Source: Coriobacteriia bacterium
Lineage (GTDB): Bacteria; Actinomycetota; Coriobacteriia; WRKU01; WQUG01
DNA: 64,000 bases
Reading direction: 5' to 3'
Assembly (NCBI GenBank): GCA_009779855.1
Contig: WRBC01000006.1
Span: 1 to 64,000, forward strand
Shown: positions 10,096 to 17,384 of the stretch, piece after piece
How positions within the stretch are numbered: position 1 is the first letter of the stretch
Layout of the letters: each line of letters begins with the position of its first letter
Notes under the pieces: model-generated
The model's database searches: none
What the model was told of the DNA's origin: nothing
What the model saw: the letters and a program-made list of their open reading frames with translations, nothing else
Position numbers and translations under genes: made by a program

Positions 10096-10287
10096 ATGTC
10101 AAAAATATGCGCCGTATGTGGCAAGAAGCCCAGCTTTGGGCGCAACGTCAGCCACTCTAATCGTGTAACCAGCCGTAAGTTCCTACCGAACGTGCAACCT
10201 GTTAAGGCACGCATCAATGGCAAGGTTACTAAGGCAAAAGTATGCACAAAGTGCATGAAGGCTGGTAAAGTAGAGCGCGTTTACTAA
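10096..10287 (+). CDS. rpmB: 50S ribosomal protein L28
   Basis: The 63-aa product begins MSKICAVCGKKPSFGRNVSHS and matches L28 over its whole length, including the Asn-Val-Gln-Pro-Val strand. It carries a CxxC pair near the N-terminus (C5, C8) and another near the C-terminus (CTKC), so this is the zinc-binding (C+) form. A Shine-Dalgarno (AAGGAG) lies 9 nt before the ATG. It stands alone, followed by a strong terminator shared with the convergent ABC genes. Confidence 0.97.
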   Translation: MSKICAVCGKKPSFGRNVSHSNRVTSRKFLPNVQPVKARINGKVTKAKVCTKCMKAGKVERVY

Positions 10288-10349
10288 GAGGCGCTTCAGC
10301 TAAGTTTTTGTGCAAGCCTTGAGCTAACTAGCCAATCGCTTAAACTGAA

Positions 10350-10386
10350 ATACCCCACCCTCTGTTAAGAGGATGGGGTATTTTTA
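10350..10386. terminator. bidirectional intrinsic terminator
   Basis: A 12-bp stem with one mismatch (TACCCCACCCTC / GAGGATGGGGTA) and loop TGTTAA is followed by TTTTT on the plus strand. An A-run on the left gives a short U-tract on the other strand. It sits between convergent rpmB and the ABC permease gene. Confidence 0.85.
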
Positions 10387-10414
10387 TGTGTCTGTGTACC
10401 TAGACTAGTCTGGA

Positions 10415-11251
10415 CTAAATATCATCCATAAACGAATCACTCTTATTGCGATTCATCTTTGAGAAGTCTAGGCGCACAAAGGATATCGTTGAAAGCGTCA
10501 AGAAGATCACACCAAACACTACTAATATCAATACCGAATACATCGGCGTGATGGTAAAGCCTGCAATCTCGAAGGCTAGCTCCTGCGTAACCAGCACATC
10601 TACAGGATCGCCTGTACGTTCAAGCACAATGGTACGGAAAAAGGCAACCGCGTAGGTCATGGGATTAAAGTAGGCAATCGTAGTCAGAAAGTTATTAAGC
10701 ATTGACAGCGGAATGTAGGCCCCCGACAAGAAGGTCATAGGCATAGTGATTGCCATACTTACTGCCTGGAAGGTTTGAATGTTCTTAGCCTTCGTAGCAA
10801 TAAACAGACCAAAACCTGCAAATACTAGTCCAACAAAGATCATCGCAAGCAAGGTATACACAATCGTCAAAGGCGTAGTAATACGTAGCCCGATTGCAAA
10901 CCCGATTACAAAGATGATAATTCCCTGCAGAGCAGCAACCGTCGCAGAAGAAGCGAACTGACCTAGGGCAATCGTCAACCTTGACACAGGTGACACAAGA
11001 ACTTCCTTCATGAACCCTGATGTTATGTCATCAATCGTAGAACTTGATATGCGTAAGGCTGAATCAAATACTACTGCGATGATAATACCCGCCAGCATAA
11101 AGGATGTTGCATTTTCAATATAGTCATTGCGGAAAATCTCTGCAAAAATGAATATGAAAAAGAAGGGAAAGACTAAGTTAAAGATAAGCGCTGGCTTGTT
11201 ACGCCAAAATGCTCTAAGGTTGCGCTTCCACAAAGCAAAAATAACTGCCAT
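10415..11251 (-). CDS. ABC-2 type exporter permease (DrrB-like)
   Basis: The 278-residue protein has six predicted membrane segments and the ABC-2 family layout; the central region reads SRLTIALGQFASSATVAALQGIIIFVIGFAIGL, followed by MTFLSGAYIPLSMLNNF. Its ATG overlaps the stop of the ATPase gene by one base (TAATG), so the two are coupled and form one transporter. DrrAB-type systems export lipophilic compounds or antibiotics; the substrate here is unknown. The operon promoter carries LexA-box-like sites (see 12223-12282). Confidence 0.9.
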   Translation of the reverse strand: MAVIFALWKRNLRAFWRNKPALIFNLVFPFFFIFIFAEIFRNDYIENATSFMLAGIIIAVVFDSALRISSSTIDDITSGFMKEVLVSPVSRLTIALGQFASSATVAALQGIIIFVIGFAIGLRITTPLTIVYTLLAMIFVGLVFAGFGLFIATKAKNIQTFQAVSMAITMPMTFLSGAYIPLSMLNNFLTTIAYFNPMTYAVAFFRTIVLERTGDPVDVLVTQELAFEIAGFTITPMYSVLILVVFGVIFLTLSTISFVRLDFSKMNRNKSDSFMDDI

Positions 11252-12183
11252 TAGGAACCGCCTCCTTCCCTAATCTCACGCCCTGTTATTTCTAAGAAGA
11301 CGTCATTAAGGGTGCCCTTGCGAACTTCAATGTCGGTGACCTCGTCCTTGCATTCTGCAAGAACATGCAACAGTTTCGCACTATCATCAACAAGGATGCG
11401 ATGGAATTTCTCCCGCTTCTCATAGTTCATGCCCTGCTCATCCAGCAAGGTTTCTAGTAAGATAGGGTTGCTGGTTGTTACGTAAGCCCTATCTTTTGTG
11501 TACTGCTTCTTGAGTCCAAAAGGCGTATCATGTGCAATAATCTTTCCTTTATCCATAACAGCCACCTGGTCACAAATCTCAGCCTCGTCCATGTAGTGGG
11601 TGGTAAGAAAGATTGTGATGTTCTTTTCCTTTTGCAGGCGAAGCATATATTCCCATACATGGGCGCGCGTCTGAGGATCAAGTCCTGAAGTAGGCTCATC
11701 CAAAAACAGCACCTTTGGATAGTGCATGAGTCCTCTTGCGATTTCTACACGACGCATCATGCCTCCTGATAAGGCAGAGACTGAGCGCTTACGCCAATCA
11801 AGTAGGTCTACCAAAGTCAGAACGAATACAATACGCTCTTCAACTTCTGAGCTGGGCACACCATAGAATACGCAATGCATGCGCAGGTTTTCCTCGATGG
11901 TCATCTTCTTATCAAGGGTTGTATCTTGGAATACGACACCAATGCTTGAACGTACATCGTTCTTCTGTCTTGCGACATCCTTGCCATCGATACGAAGTTC
12001 TCCCTCATATCCTTCAAATATTGTGCAGAGGGTATTGATGGTCGTTGACTTCCCTGCGCCATTCGGCCCCAGGAAGGCAAAGATACTGCCCTCCTCGACA
12101 TCAAAACTGATGTCGTCTACGGCTGTAAAATTGCCGTATTTTTTCGTGAAGTTTTTAACTTCAATTATTGGTCTCTTACTCAA
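11251..12183 (-). CDS. ABC exporter ATP-binding subunit (DrrA-like)
   Basis: The 310-aa ATPase carries Walker A GPNGAGKST, signature LSGGMMRRVEIARGL, Walker B VLFLDEPTSGLD and the H-loop TTHYMDEAE. A DrrA-type C-terminal extension ends the protein (RKGTLNDVFLEITGREIREG). It starts at TTG 12183 with Shine-Dalgarno AGAGGTGA 8 nt upstream. It pairs with the overlapping permease. The leader holds two oppositely oriented LexA-box-like motifs and a TTGACA-N17-TAAGCT promoter, of which the -35 and spacer are identical to those upstream of the peptide beside lexA. This suggests damage-inducible export. Confidence 0.93.
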   Translation of the reverse strand: MSKRPIIEVKNFTKKYGNFTAVDDISFDVEEGSIFAFLGPNGAGKSTTINTLCTIFEGYEGELRIDGKDVARQKNDVRSSIGVVFQDTTLDKKMTIEENLRMHCVFYGVPSSEVEERIVFVLTLVDLLDWRKRSVSALSGGMMRRVEIARGLMHYPKVLFLDEPTSGLDPQTRAHVWEYMLRLQKEKNITIFLTTHYMDEAEICDQVAVMDKGKIIAHDTPFGLKKQYTKDRAYVTTSNPILLETLLDEQGMNYEKREKFHRILVDDSAKLLHVLAECKDEVTDIEVRKGTLNDVFLEITGREIREGGGS

Positions 12184-12222
12184 CCTAAGTTCACCTCTTA
12201 CTTTTCTGCACCTCTATTAAAA

Positions 12223-12282
12223 GCACACCTGTTCGCTCTTTTGCCGCATGTTAGCTTATGCGAACAATTGTATTGTGTCAAG
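12223..12282 (-). promoter_or_regulatory. ABC exporter promoter with two LexA-box-like operators
   Basis: On the minus strand TTGACA (12281-12276) and TAAGCT (12258-12253) are 17 bp apart. A motif CGAACAATTGTAT (12261-12273, plus strand) lies in the spacer, and an inverted copy CGAACAGGTGTGC lies at 12235-12223. Bases 12256-12282 are identical to 17350-17376 in front of lexA. The motif resembles the Gram-positive LexA box CGAAC-N4-GTTCG, with the second half-site degenerate. Confidence 0.6.
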
Positions 12283-12405
12283 AGGTTTTCAAGAATTTGT
12301 GTCGCTATCGAGTGATATTGTCATAACTGTTATCAGACGAAAGTATCACAGAGCTGTCAAAGTACGCTGCCTTGAAGCTGGGCTGCTATCCTGCAGCCAA
12401 GATCT

Positions 12406-12849
12406 CTACCCCACTGCAATAACCTCAATCCCCTTTTGGGAAAGAAGTTCAGCAAGTACCCCATTGCCTGGGTGCACTGTTCCCTCGAAGCTGCCATCAT
12501 AAGTTTTGCCATACCCACAACTAGGACTCTTTGACTTTAGGTAGGCTTTCGTAACCTGCTTTTCTCTACATCTGCGCAGTACCTCCGCCGCACCTTTCAT
12601 AAAAGCTTCAGTTACATCTTCCCCATCTGCATTCATTACTTTTGCAGTACCTGCAAGTACCTCCTTGCCAGTGCCGCCCACAATCTCGCAGGGGATGCGC
12701 GGAACAGACATTCCGCCTAAAAGTTCTGGACAAAGGTTTATGTACTCTAGCTTTTCGTTCTGCAATTGTTGGACAAGTCCCTCATTAAGGTTATGTTCGC
12801 CATTGTAACGGCACTTTTTGCCCAGCAGGCATGCGCTAATCATAATCAT
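12406..12849 (-). CDS. DUF523 family protein
   Basis: The 147-aa product starts MIMISACLLGKKCRYNGEHN, the hallmark of DUF523 (YbbK-type). It has Cys residues in ACLLGKKCRYNG, NLCPELLGG and KSKSPSCGYG, which may bind metal or an Fe-S cluster. Biochemical function is not established for this family. The start at 12849 was chosen because GGGGAG lies 8 nt upstream and the family motif begins there; the frame stays open further upstream. It overlaps the preceding gene by 14 nt and is last in a run of four minus-strand genes. Confidence 0.85.
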   Translation of the reverse strand: MIMISACLLGKKCRYNGEHNLNEGLVQQLQNEKLEYINLCPELLGGMSVPRIPCEIVGGTGKEVLAGTAKVMNADGEDVTEAFMKGAAEVLRRCREKQVTKAYLKSKSPSCGYGKTYDGSFEGTVHPGNGVLAELLSQKGIEVIAVG

Positions 12850-13855
12850 TGCTCTGGCTCCCCTGTTCTGACTCTTCTTTATTTTGCTGTTTTTCTTTAG
12901 TAGGCTTTCCTGCAGTAAACTTGTCTTTGGCATTGCTATAGCGTTCACACACTGCAGGCACTGCTTCGTCAAGTTCATCCTTTTTGCGCTTTGCATAAAA
13001 ACCAAGCTTGACAATACTGATGATTATAAAAGGACTCACAATCGAAAGACTTGCCACGAAAAGGCTCCAGAGAAATTCACGCAATGACTGACCGAACTCG
13101 CTTGCCTCTTCAGAGTCCATTCCTTCAAAGATATCGGCTGCAAGCTGTAGGTAGTCCCCCATTGCCTCAAAGTAAAGTCCGCCGTGCTGCATCAAGATAG
13201 TGCCAGCACTAAGCCCGTAGTCTTCTAGGAAGCCATCAAGGGCAGATGCACGATACAAAAATGTTCCAAAAAGTCCAAAATCAATCGCCGTAAGATTAAA
13301 CGTTGTCTCATTAGCATCAACATCTTGACGAATCGTGAAAGTAAGTATCCCGATATCTTCAACAACCTTGACTAACATGGCGCGTTGATGACCTGGGTCA
13401 CTCCGTGCGCGAATCAGCCAAAAACCTTCATACTGCGCCATATGTTGAATGAAAGCGTTAAACTCACTGTCGGTTACGGCTCTAAAATTACCGTTAACTA
13501 CAGAGGACCTTAACCCTAGATGAGTCTCAAGGTGCGCAGAGTCAAGTCTTGAGCCAAATTCTCTGGCGATTATTTCTGGTGAGGCTATATTGATGTCTTC
13601 CTCTTGCTGGATATGCCTAAATGTAATTCCCTCACCAGGGGATTCGTTTATTCGAGCCAGCTCAAATGGCTGACTAAACAGAAACGAAAACAGCAAGAAC
13701 AGTGCAGCAGCCACTATGCATAATGCAAACAGCACTGCTACCCAAATCCTAAAGGGCGTATTTATATGAGTCTGCTGAAATATCCGCGCCTGACTAAGAG
13801 CTTTAGTAGCCTGCTGAATTCTTTCATTTTGCAGAAATGTATCAAAAAGCGAAAT
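12836..13855 (-). CDS. membrane protein of unknown function, probable AUU start
   Basis: About 339 residues. An amphipathic N-terminal helix (LQNERIQQATKALSQARIFQ) precedes a membrane segment (IWVAVLFALCIVAAALFLLFSFLF). A soluble domain of about 180 residues, a second membrane segment (SLFVASLSIVSPFIIISIVKLGF) and a charged Lys/Glu/Gln-rich tail follow. The frame contains no ATG, GTG or TTG until GTG 13735, which would begin right before the first helix with no Shine-Dalgarno and leave a 124-nt gap. ATT at 13855 has TAAGGA 8 nt upstream and starts 4 nt after the previous stop, so I prefer it. No family is recognised. Confidence 0.6.
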   Translation of the reverse strand: MSLFDTFLQNERIQQATKALSQARIFQQTHINTPFRIWVAVLFALCIVAAALFLLFSFLFSQPFELARINESPGEGITFRHIQQEEDINIASPEIIAREFGSRLDSAHLETHLGLRSSVVNGNFRAVTDSEFNAFIQHMAQYEGFWLIRARSDPGHQRAMLVKVVEDIGILTFTIRQDVDANETTFNLTAIDFGLFGTFLYRASALDGFLEDYGLSAGTILMQHGGLYFEAMGDYLQLAADIFEGMDSEEASEFGQSLREFLWSLFVASLSIVSPFIIISIVKLGFYAKRKKDELDEAVPAVCERYSNAKDKFTAGKPTKEKQQNKEESEQGSQSNDYD

Positions 13856-13859
13856 TGTG

Positions 13860-14219
13860 TTAATCCTTACTTAAAACAAGCCTATTGGCAGAAAGTCCCA
13901 TCTTCGTTCGAAGCGATAATTTCAGGTCAGACTCCCCTGGTTCAATTTTGCATTCTTCACCAAAACGAATTCCTGAAGAGTCAAAATATACTGCATACAT
14001 CAAGACCTTTGAGCTTGGCGCCTTAAAGCGGATTGCTTTATCATTCCCAACCACAAATATCTGGTGCGAACCTTTTACTAGTCCTTCCGCAAAGCCCAGT
14101 GCATACTTCTTGACCCCCGTGTATTCTGCCAACTCACCTTGAGGAATATCCAGAATCACATAGTAGTCAAGCCACTTACCAAGGAAACTTTTCTCGCGCT
14201 TAATAGTTACCGTTCTCAT
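13860..14219 (-). CDS. small hypothetical protein
   Basis: The 119-residue soluble protein begins MRTVTIKREKSFLGKWLDYYV and is predicted to be mostly beta structure, with no signal peptide or helix. The repeated strand-turn pattern (KKYALGFAEGLVKGSHQIFVVGNDKA; KLSLRTKMGLSANRLVLSKD) has no motif I can assign. It lies 2 nt after the VOC-family gene and 4 nt before the AUU-start gene, so it is in the same transcription unit. Confidence 0.7.
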   Translation of the reverse strand: MRTVTIKREKSFLGKWLDYYVILDIPQGELAEYTGVKKYALGFAEGLVKGSHQIFVVGNDKAIRFKAPSSKVLMYAVYFDSSGIRFGEECKIEPGESDLKLSLRTKMGLSANRLVLSKD

Positions 14220-14221
14220 GC

Positions 14222-14656
14222 TTAGTTTGACCCGCTAGCCAATTCGCTCGAGCTTGCAATGTTCCACATAACGCCAAATTTGTCTGTTAGCATGCCATAA
14301 GCTTCAGCAAAGAAGGTTTTGTCCAGGGGCATATAGACAGTGGCACCTTCTTGCAGGTTATCAAAGATACTTTGAGCCTCTTCGACCGTCCCTGTATTTA
14401 CCGTCATTGACATGTTGTTGCCGTACTCTGCCTCCCAACCAGGATAACCATCTGAAAAGAGGACCTGAAGGTCTGCCATATCCATCCTTGCATGAATAAC
14501 CTTATCAGCAAAATCTTCAGGGAGCGGACGGTCAGGATCAGCAGGAGCTTCCCCATACGTAAGAATGAACTCAGGACTTGTGTTGAATGCCTTGCCATAG
14601 AAGTCCATAGCTTCACGGCAATTGCCTTGGAAAAAGAGCATTATGGTCATCTTCAT
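14222..14656 (-). CDS. VOC family (PhnB/glyoxalase-like) protein
   Basis: The 144-aa protein starts MKMTIMLFFQGNCREAMDFYGKAF and matches the PhnB-like branch of the vicinal-oxygen-chelate fold. It has paired beta-alpha-beta modules, the VIHARMDMADLQVLFSDGYPG strand and the C-terminal YGMLTDKFGVMWNI. The family includes methyltransferase-domain-named and bleomycin-resistance-like proteins whose substrate cannot be told from sequence. A Shine-Dalgarno GGAG lies 7 nt upstream. It is first of four closely packed genes. Confidence 0.85.
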   Translation of the reverse strand: MKMTIMLFFQGNCREAMDFYGKAFNTSPEFILTYGEAPADPDRPLPEDFADKVIHARMDMADLQVLFSDGYPGWEAEYGNNMSMTVNTGTVEEAQSIFDNLQEGATVYMPLDKTFFAEAYGMLTDKFGVMWNIASSSELASGSN

Positions 14657-14797
14657 GGGCTTCTCCTTTTAATCAGAATTCTGTGCACGTAATTAGTGTA
14701 CCGTGTGGTTAATAGCGCGCTTCTGCATAAACAGCACCTTGCACTGCACAGCTAACACCTTTGACCTCAGGACACATGGTACATTTTAACAAATAGG

Positions 14798-14803
14798 TAT
14801 AAT
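14798..14803 (+). promoter_or_regulatory. -10-like TATAAT for the zinc-ribbon/Ltp gene
   Basis: TATAAT at 14798-14803 lies 92 bp before the ATG at 14896. No convincing -35 is seen at the right distance, so only the -10 is supported. Confidence 0.35.
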
Positions 14804-14895
14804 GGTTCAGGACTAGGCTCTGGCTAAAATGCAAACATACGATGCAAGTATATGGTGCAGGGCTTGGCGGGAACATCCAATAAAAAGGAATATTT

Positions 14896-16020
14896 ATGAA
14901 ACTTTGTTCAAAGTGTGGGGCACAACAGGAGACCAGCAGCTTATATTGCACTGCCTGCGGTCAAAAATTTGAAAGCGTAAGCGTGGATGCGGCGGCGCAA
15001 GGTACAGCTGTACCTGAAGCACAGATAGGCATGCAGCAACCAAGTCCGCAGCCTACGGTCGAGTTCCCGCAGAATGAACAGGCACCACAGGCAGGTGTTG
15101 ACGCGATGCCTTCTGGCAATACGATGCCCCCCAATAGTGGTGCAATGCCTGCAGAAGCAGCGAAGAAGCCTTTCTATAGGTTATGGTGGGTGTGGGTGCT
15201 AGCGATTTTCGGCTTCCTTATAACCTGCTGCATTATCTCAGTAGTGATTATCTCAGCTGCAAGCAATTCGGATGATGTCGTAGACGTGGGCAGGTACGAA
15301 CAATCCACTCAGATCGAACGTGAACTTAGTCCCGAACTAGAGCTTGCACTCGAGATGGTTGAGGCAGCTGTAGGTTACTCTGCTTACGATATGGAGTTTG
15401 GAGTATTTGATTACACGGGCATCCTTGTCATACTTGTTGACGAAGAGACTGGTGCGCAACTGGCTGTACTCAACGAAGGTGAAGAGCAGATTTTTCCTGA
15501 AGACATTCCCGTGCTTGAGGCTGACCTCATAAACTGGAGAATCGTTGCTCCTGATGATTTTGAAGAGCGCACTACCCATGACGGACATGATTCTTATGTT
15601 CTGAATGTACTTGCAAGAGAGGCTGACAACCTGGGCCTTTTCAACTGGGATCTTCTTGAGGGAGCTTCCGGAGAAACGCCTACCGAAGTACCTGCGGAAA
15701 CTTCTGGAGATACAGCTACTGAGACAGAAATGACCGTAAGTCAGCAGCAGGCAATTAGGTCAGCTGAAAGCTACTTAAGAGTTGCTTCCTTCTCAAGAAG
15801 CGGGCTTATTGATCAATTGAAATTTGAAGACTTTTCAGTAGAAGACGCTACTTTCGCCGTTGACAGTTTAGAGGTCGACTGGGGTGAACAAGCAGTGGAT
15901 TCAGCAGAAAATTATCTTGATTTTATGAGCTTCTCCCGCCAGGGACTGATAGATCAACTTATCTTCGAAGGATTTACTGAGCAGCAAGCTATCTACGGAG
16001 TCGACGCAACAGGCCTCTAA
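14896..16020 (+). CDS. zinc-ribbon membrane protein with tandem Ltp-like C-terminal repeats
   Basis: The 374-aa protein opens with a zinc ribbon (CSKCG ... CTACG, residues 4-22). A Gln/Pro/Ala-rich linker, one membrane helix (WWVWVLAIFGFLITCCIISVVIISAA, about 95-120), a middle domain and an acidic Thr/Glu linker follow. At the C-terminus are two copies of the Ltp-type repeat (A..YL...SFSR.GLIDQL.FE.F....A), residues about 290-374. The Ltp domain is named after a Streptococcus thermophilus phage lipoprotein that blocks superinfection. In Gram-positive proteins of this layout the ribbon is cytoplasmic and the repeats are extracellular. Shine-Dalgarno AAAAGGA precedes the ATG. The next gene begins 7 nt downstream. 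Confidence 0.85.
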   Translation: MKLCSKCGAQQETSSLYCTACGQKFESVSVDAAAQGTAVPEAQIGMQQPSPQPTVEFPQNEQAPQAGVDAMPSGNTMPPNSGAMPAEAAKKPFYRLWWVWVLAIFGFLITCCIISVVIISAASNSDDVVDVGRYEQSTQIERELSPELELALEMVEAAVGYSAYDMEFGVFDYTGILVILVDEETGAQLAVLNEGEEQIFPEDIPVLEADLINWRIVAPDDFEERTTHDGHDSYVLNVLAREADNLGLFNWDLLEGASGETPTEVPAETSGDTATETEMTVSQQQAIRSAESYLRVASFSRSGLIDQLKFEDFSVEDATFAVDSLEVDWGEQAVDSAENYLDFMSFSRQGLIDQLIFEGFTEQQAIYGVDATGL

Positions 16021-16027
16021 CTAATTT

Positions 16028-16534
16028 ATGACCTCCCCCGTCACCCACCACAAGAAAAAGATTAAACAGGAGGATATGTGCGAGGACAATTTTATTCTTC
16101 GCGTACCCGTGTGGGGCCTGCTGAGCAATGTCATATCCGTACTTGTCCTTGGGGTAGCTGCTATATTCTCCGCATTATTTATCAATCAGGAAACTGAAGG
16201 TTCAATCGTGTTTTGGGTGCTTCCTCTAGCCCTTGTTGGAGGCGCCCTTTTCTACACATATTCAGCTGTGTACCACGCATCCTTCAAGACACAGGTAAAA
16301 GGCAAGAATATCAGTCACCGAGAAATCTTTTGGCCAACGTTCACTTTTATCTTTAATGACATTAAAGGAGCACAGCTTAGACACTTGCCTGGGCACTATT
16401 CTCGCCTGACCCTTTACTCAAGAACTCCCTTCAAGGGAAAAGAAACGCTTTTAATTGCTGACGGAGCCTACATAGGTTACGGCTTACTTCTAGCCCGCCT
16501 AGAAAAAGAAGGTATACCCATTACTTATAAGTAG
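16028..16534 (+). CDS. small membrane protein of unknown function
   Basis: The product is 168 aa from ATG 16028. Two adjacent membrane helices (LLSNVISVLVLGVAAIFSALFI; IVFWVLPLALVGGALFYTYSAVY) precede a C-terminal domain of about 90 residues with alternating strands (FKTQVKGKNISHREIFWPTFTFIFNDIKGAQL). That layout recalls membrane-tethered PH-like domains, but no motif proves it. An internal ATG at 16076 has AGGAGG only 2 nt before it, so the real start is uncertain. It is probably co-transcribed with the Ltp-domain gene. Confidence 0.65.
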   Translation: MTSPVTHHKKKIKQEDMCEDNFILRVPVWGLLSNVISVLVLGVAAIFSALFINQETEGSIVFWVLPLALVGGALFYTYSAVYHASFKTQVKGKNISHREIFWPTFTFIFNDIKGAQLRHLPGHYSRLTLYSRTPFKGKETLLIADGAYIGYGLLLARLEKEGIPITYK

Positions 16535-16575
16535 CTATGAAAATCAGTTAAGACTTGCTAGGTTAAATTGCAGCT

Positions 16576-16930
16576 TGGTGGAGGTGGTGGGAATCGAACC
16601 CACGTCCAGAATAACACCCTGCTAGGCATCTCCAAGCTCAGTCGTCAGATCGGTCTCGAAGTGCTAAGCTCTGTCGACCGGCTTATGCACTTCATGGCTG
16701 TTTCATCTTAGCTGTAGGCAATACAGCCCACCAACTACAGAGCAGACCCTTAAAATGGCGTCAGTCTAAGCGTCAGGGTCTTACACCTAGAGGACGTCGC
16801 TAGCTAATTAAGCTGCGAGTGCGTAATTATTTTCGCCAATTACAAAGGCATGTACCCCTGATTTACAAGGAGAGGAGACCTTGGCTTGCTTCCTAACAGT
16901 AGCACTATTCTGTCGAAACCAGTCACCCCC
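16576..16930 (-). ncRNA. ssrA: transfer-messenger RNA (tmRNA)
   Basis: The tRNA-like domain is complete. The 5' end GGGGGTGACTGGTTTCGAC pairs over seven bases with the 3' acceptor strand, which ends CACCTCC-A-CCA with CCA encoded. The T-arm reads GTGGGTTCGATTCCCAC. The internal tag frame at 16837-16808 (resume codon GGC) encodes GENNYALAA followed by TAA and TAG, ending in the ALAA degron. Length is about 355 nt, normal for a one-piece tmRNA. It rescues stalled ribosomes and tags truncated proteins for proteolysis. No clear promoter is seen just upstream, so it may be processed from a longer transcript. Confidence 0.96.
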
Positions 16931-16990
16931 ATGGTGCCCTTCTCAACTTTCAAGATTCAGAAATGGATTGTTAGTGTAACACAGGAAAGT

Positions 16991-17067
16991 GGCACAGCTG
17001 GAAGGAAGTAAAGGTGGGCTCTGTTATGAGCCTCTTTAAGTTAGGGGTTATGACTACCAGCTGTGCC
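16991..17067. repeat. nested inverted repeats (possible structured RNA)
   Basis: GGCACAGCTGG (16991-17001) and CCAGCTGTGCC (17057-17067) form a perfect 11-bp outer stem. Inside it GGCTC/GAGCC (17017-17021, 17028-17032) closes a TGTTAT loop. There is no U-run, so it is not an ordinary terminator. It lies between the peptide ORF and tmRNA, both on the minus strand. Confidence 0.5.
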
Positions 17068-17079
17068 CAGATATGTGAC

Positions 17080-17109
17080 GTACTAGGCAAAATGAGGGGA
17101 ACCTAGTAC
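17080..17109. repeat. 8-bp perfect hairpin
   Basis: GTACTAGG and CCTAGTAC flank a 14-nt loop containing GAGGGGAA. No U-tract follows on either strand. It adjoins the larger nested inverted repeat. Confidence 0.45.
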
Positions 17110-17141
17110 AGGGGAAGAAAAACTAAGAGTAATCGAATTGG

Positions 17142-17258
17142 CTAAAATAACGGCAGAAAGATAATCGCTAGAGCTAGCATGGCTATGATTACTTCTACAA
17201 AACCTATGGATGGAGTCTTGCTCATTGATTTCATAGTGTTCTTTACTAGTGCTTTCAT
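17142..17258 (-). CDS. 38-aa single-helix membrane peptide divergent from lexA
   Basis: The ORF encodes a basic N-terminus (MKALVKNTMKSMSKTPS) and one C-terminal membrane helix (GFVEVIIAMLALAIIFLPLF), then TAG. It reads away from lexA behind a TTGACA-N17-TAATGT promoter that overlaps several LexA-box-like sites. SOS-induced small membrane proteins such as YneA-type division inhibitors or TisB-type toxins often sit in this position or regulon, but this peptide has no LysM or other diagnostic motif. The Shine-Dalgarno is weak; an in-frame GTG at 17267 is an alternative start. Coding status rests on promoter, location and helix, and is not proven. Confidence 0.5.
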   Translation of the reverse strand: MKALVKNTMKSMSKTPSIGFVEVIIAMLALAIIFLPLF

Positions 17259-17299
17259 GTCTTTCACACTCACTCTCTAATCAACTGATCGAGTTTTCT

Positions 17300-17376
17300 G
17301 TACATTTGTACTCGAAGTACACTTGTTCGTTCTTTTGATGTATACTACATTATGCGAACAATTGTATTGTGTCAAG
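17300..17376 (-). promoter_or_regulatory. SOS-peptide promoter with three LexA-box-like sites
   Basis: The minus-strand promoter is TTGACA (17375-17370), 17 bp, TAATGT (17352-17347). Motifs of the form GWACA-NN-TGT lie at 17300-17311 (GTACATTTGTAC), 17329-17317 (CGAACAAGTGTAC) and 17355-17367 (CGAACAATTGTAT, inside the spacer). Bases 17350-17376 recur exactly at 12256-12282. Confidence 0.6.
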
Positions 17377-17384
17377 CGATTTCA

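Noticed and set aside
12406-13014. Longer 202-residue version of the DUF523 protein
   Set aside because: The extra 55 residues overlap the upstream gene in another frame and lie before the conserved start motif.
12836-13735. GTG at 13735 as the start of the membrane protein
   Set aside because: It has no Shine-Dalgarno, begins at the edge of the helix and leaves 124 nt of open, protein-like sequence upstream in a tight operon.
17140-17280. Peptide ORF region as the tmRNA promoter
   Set aside because: It lies more than 200 bp from the tmRNA 5' end; no direct evidence links them.
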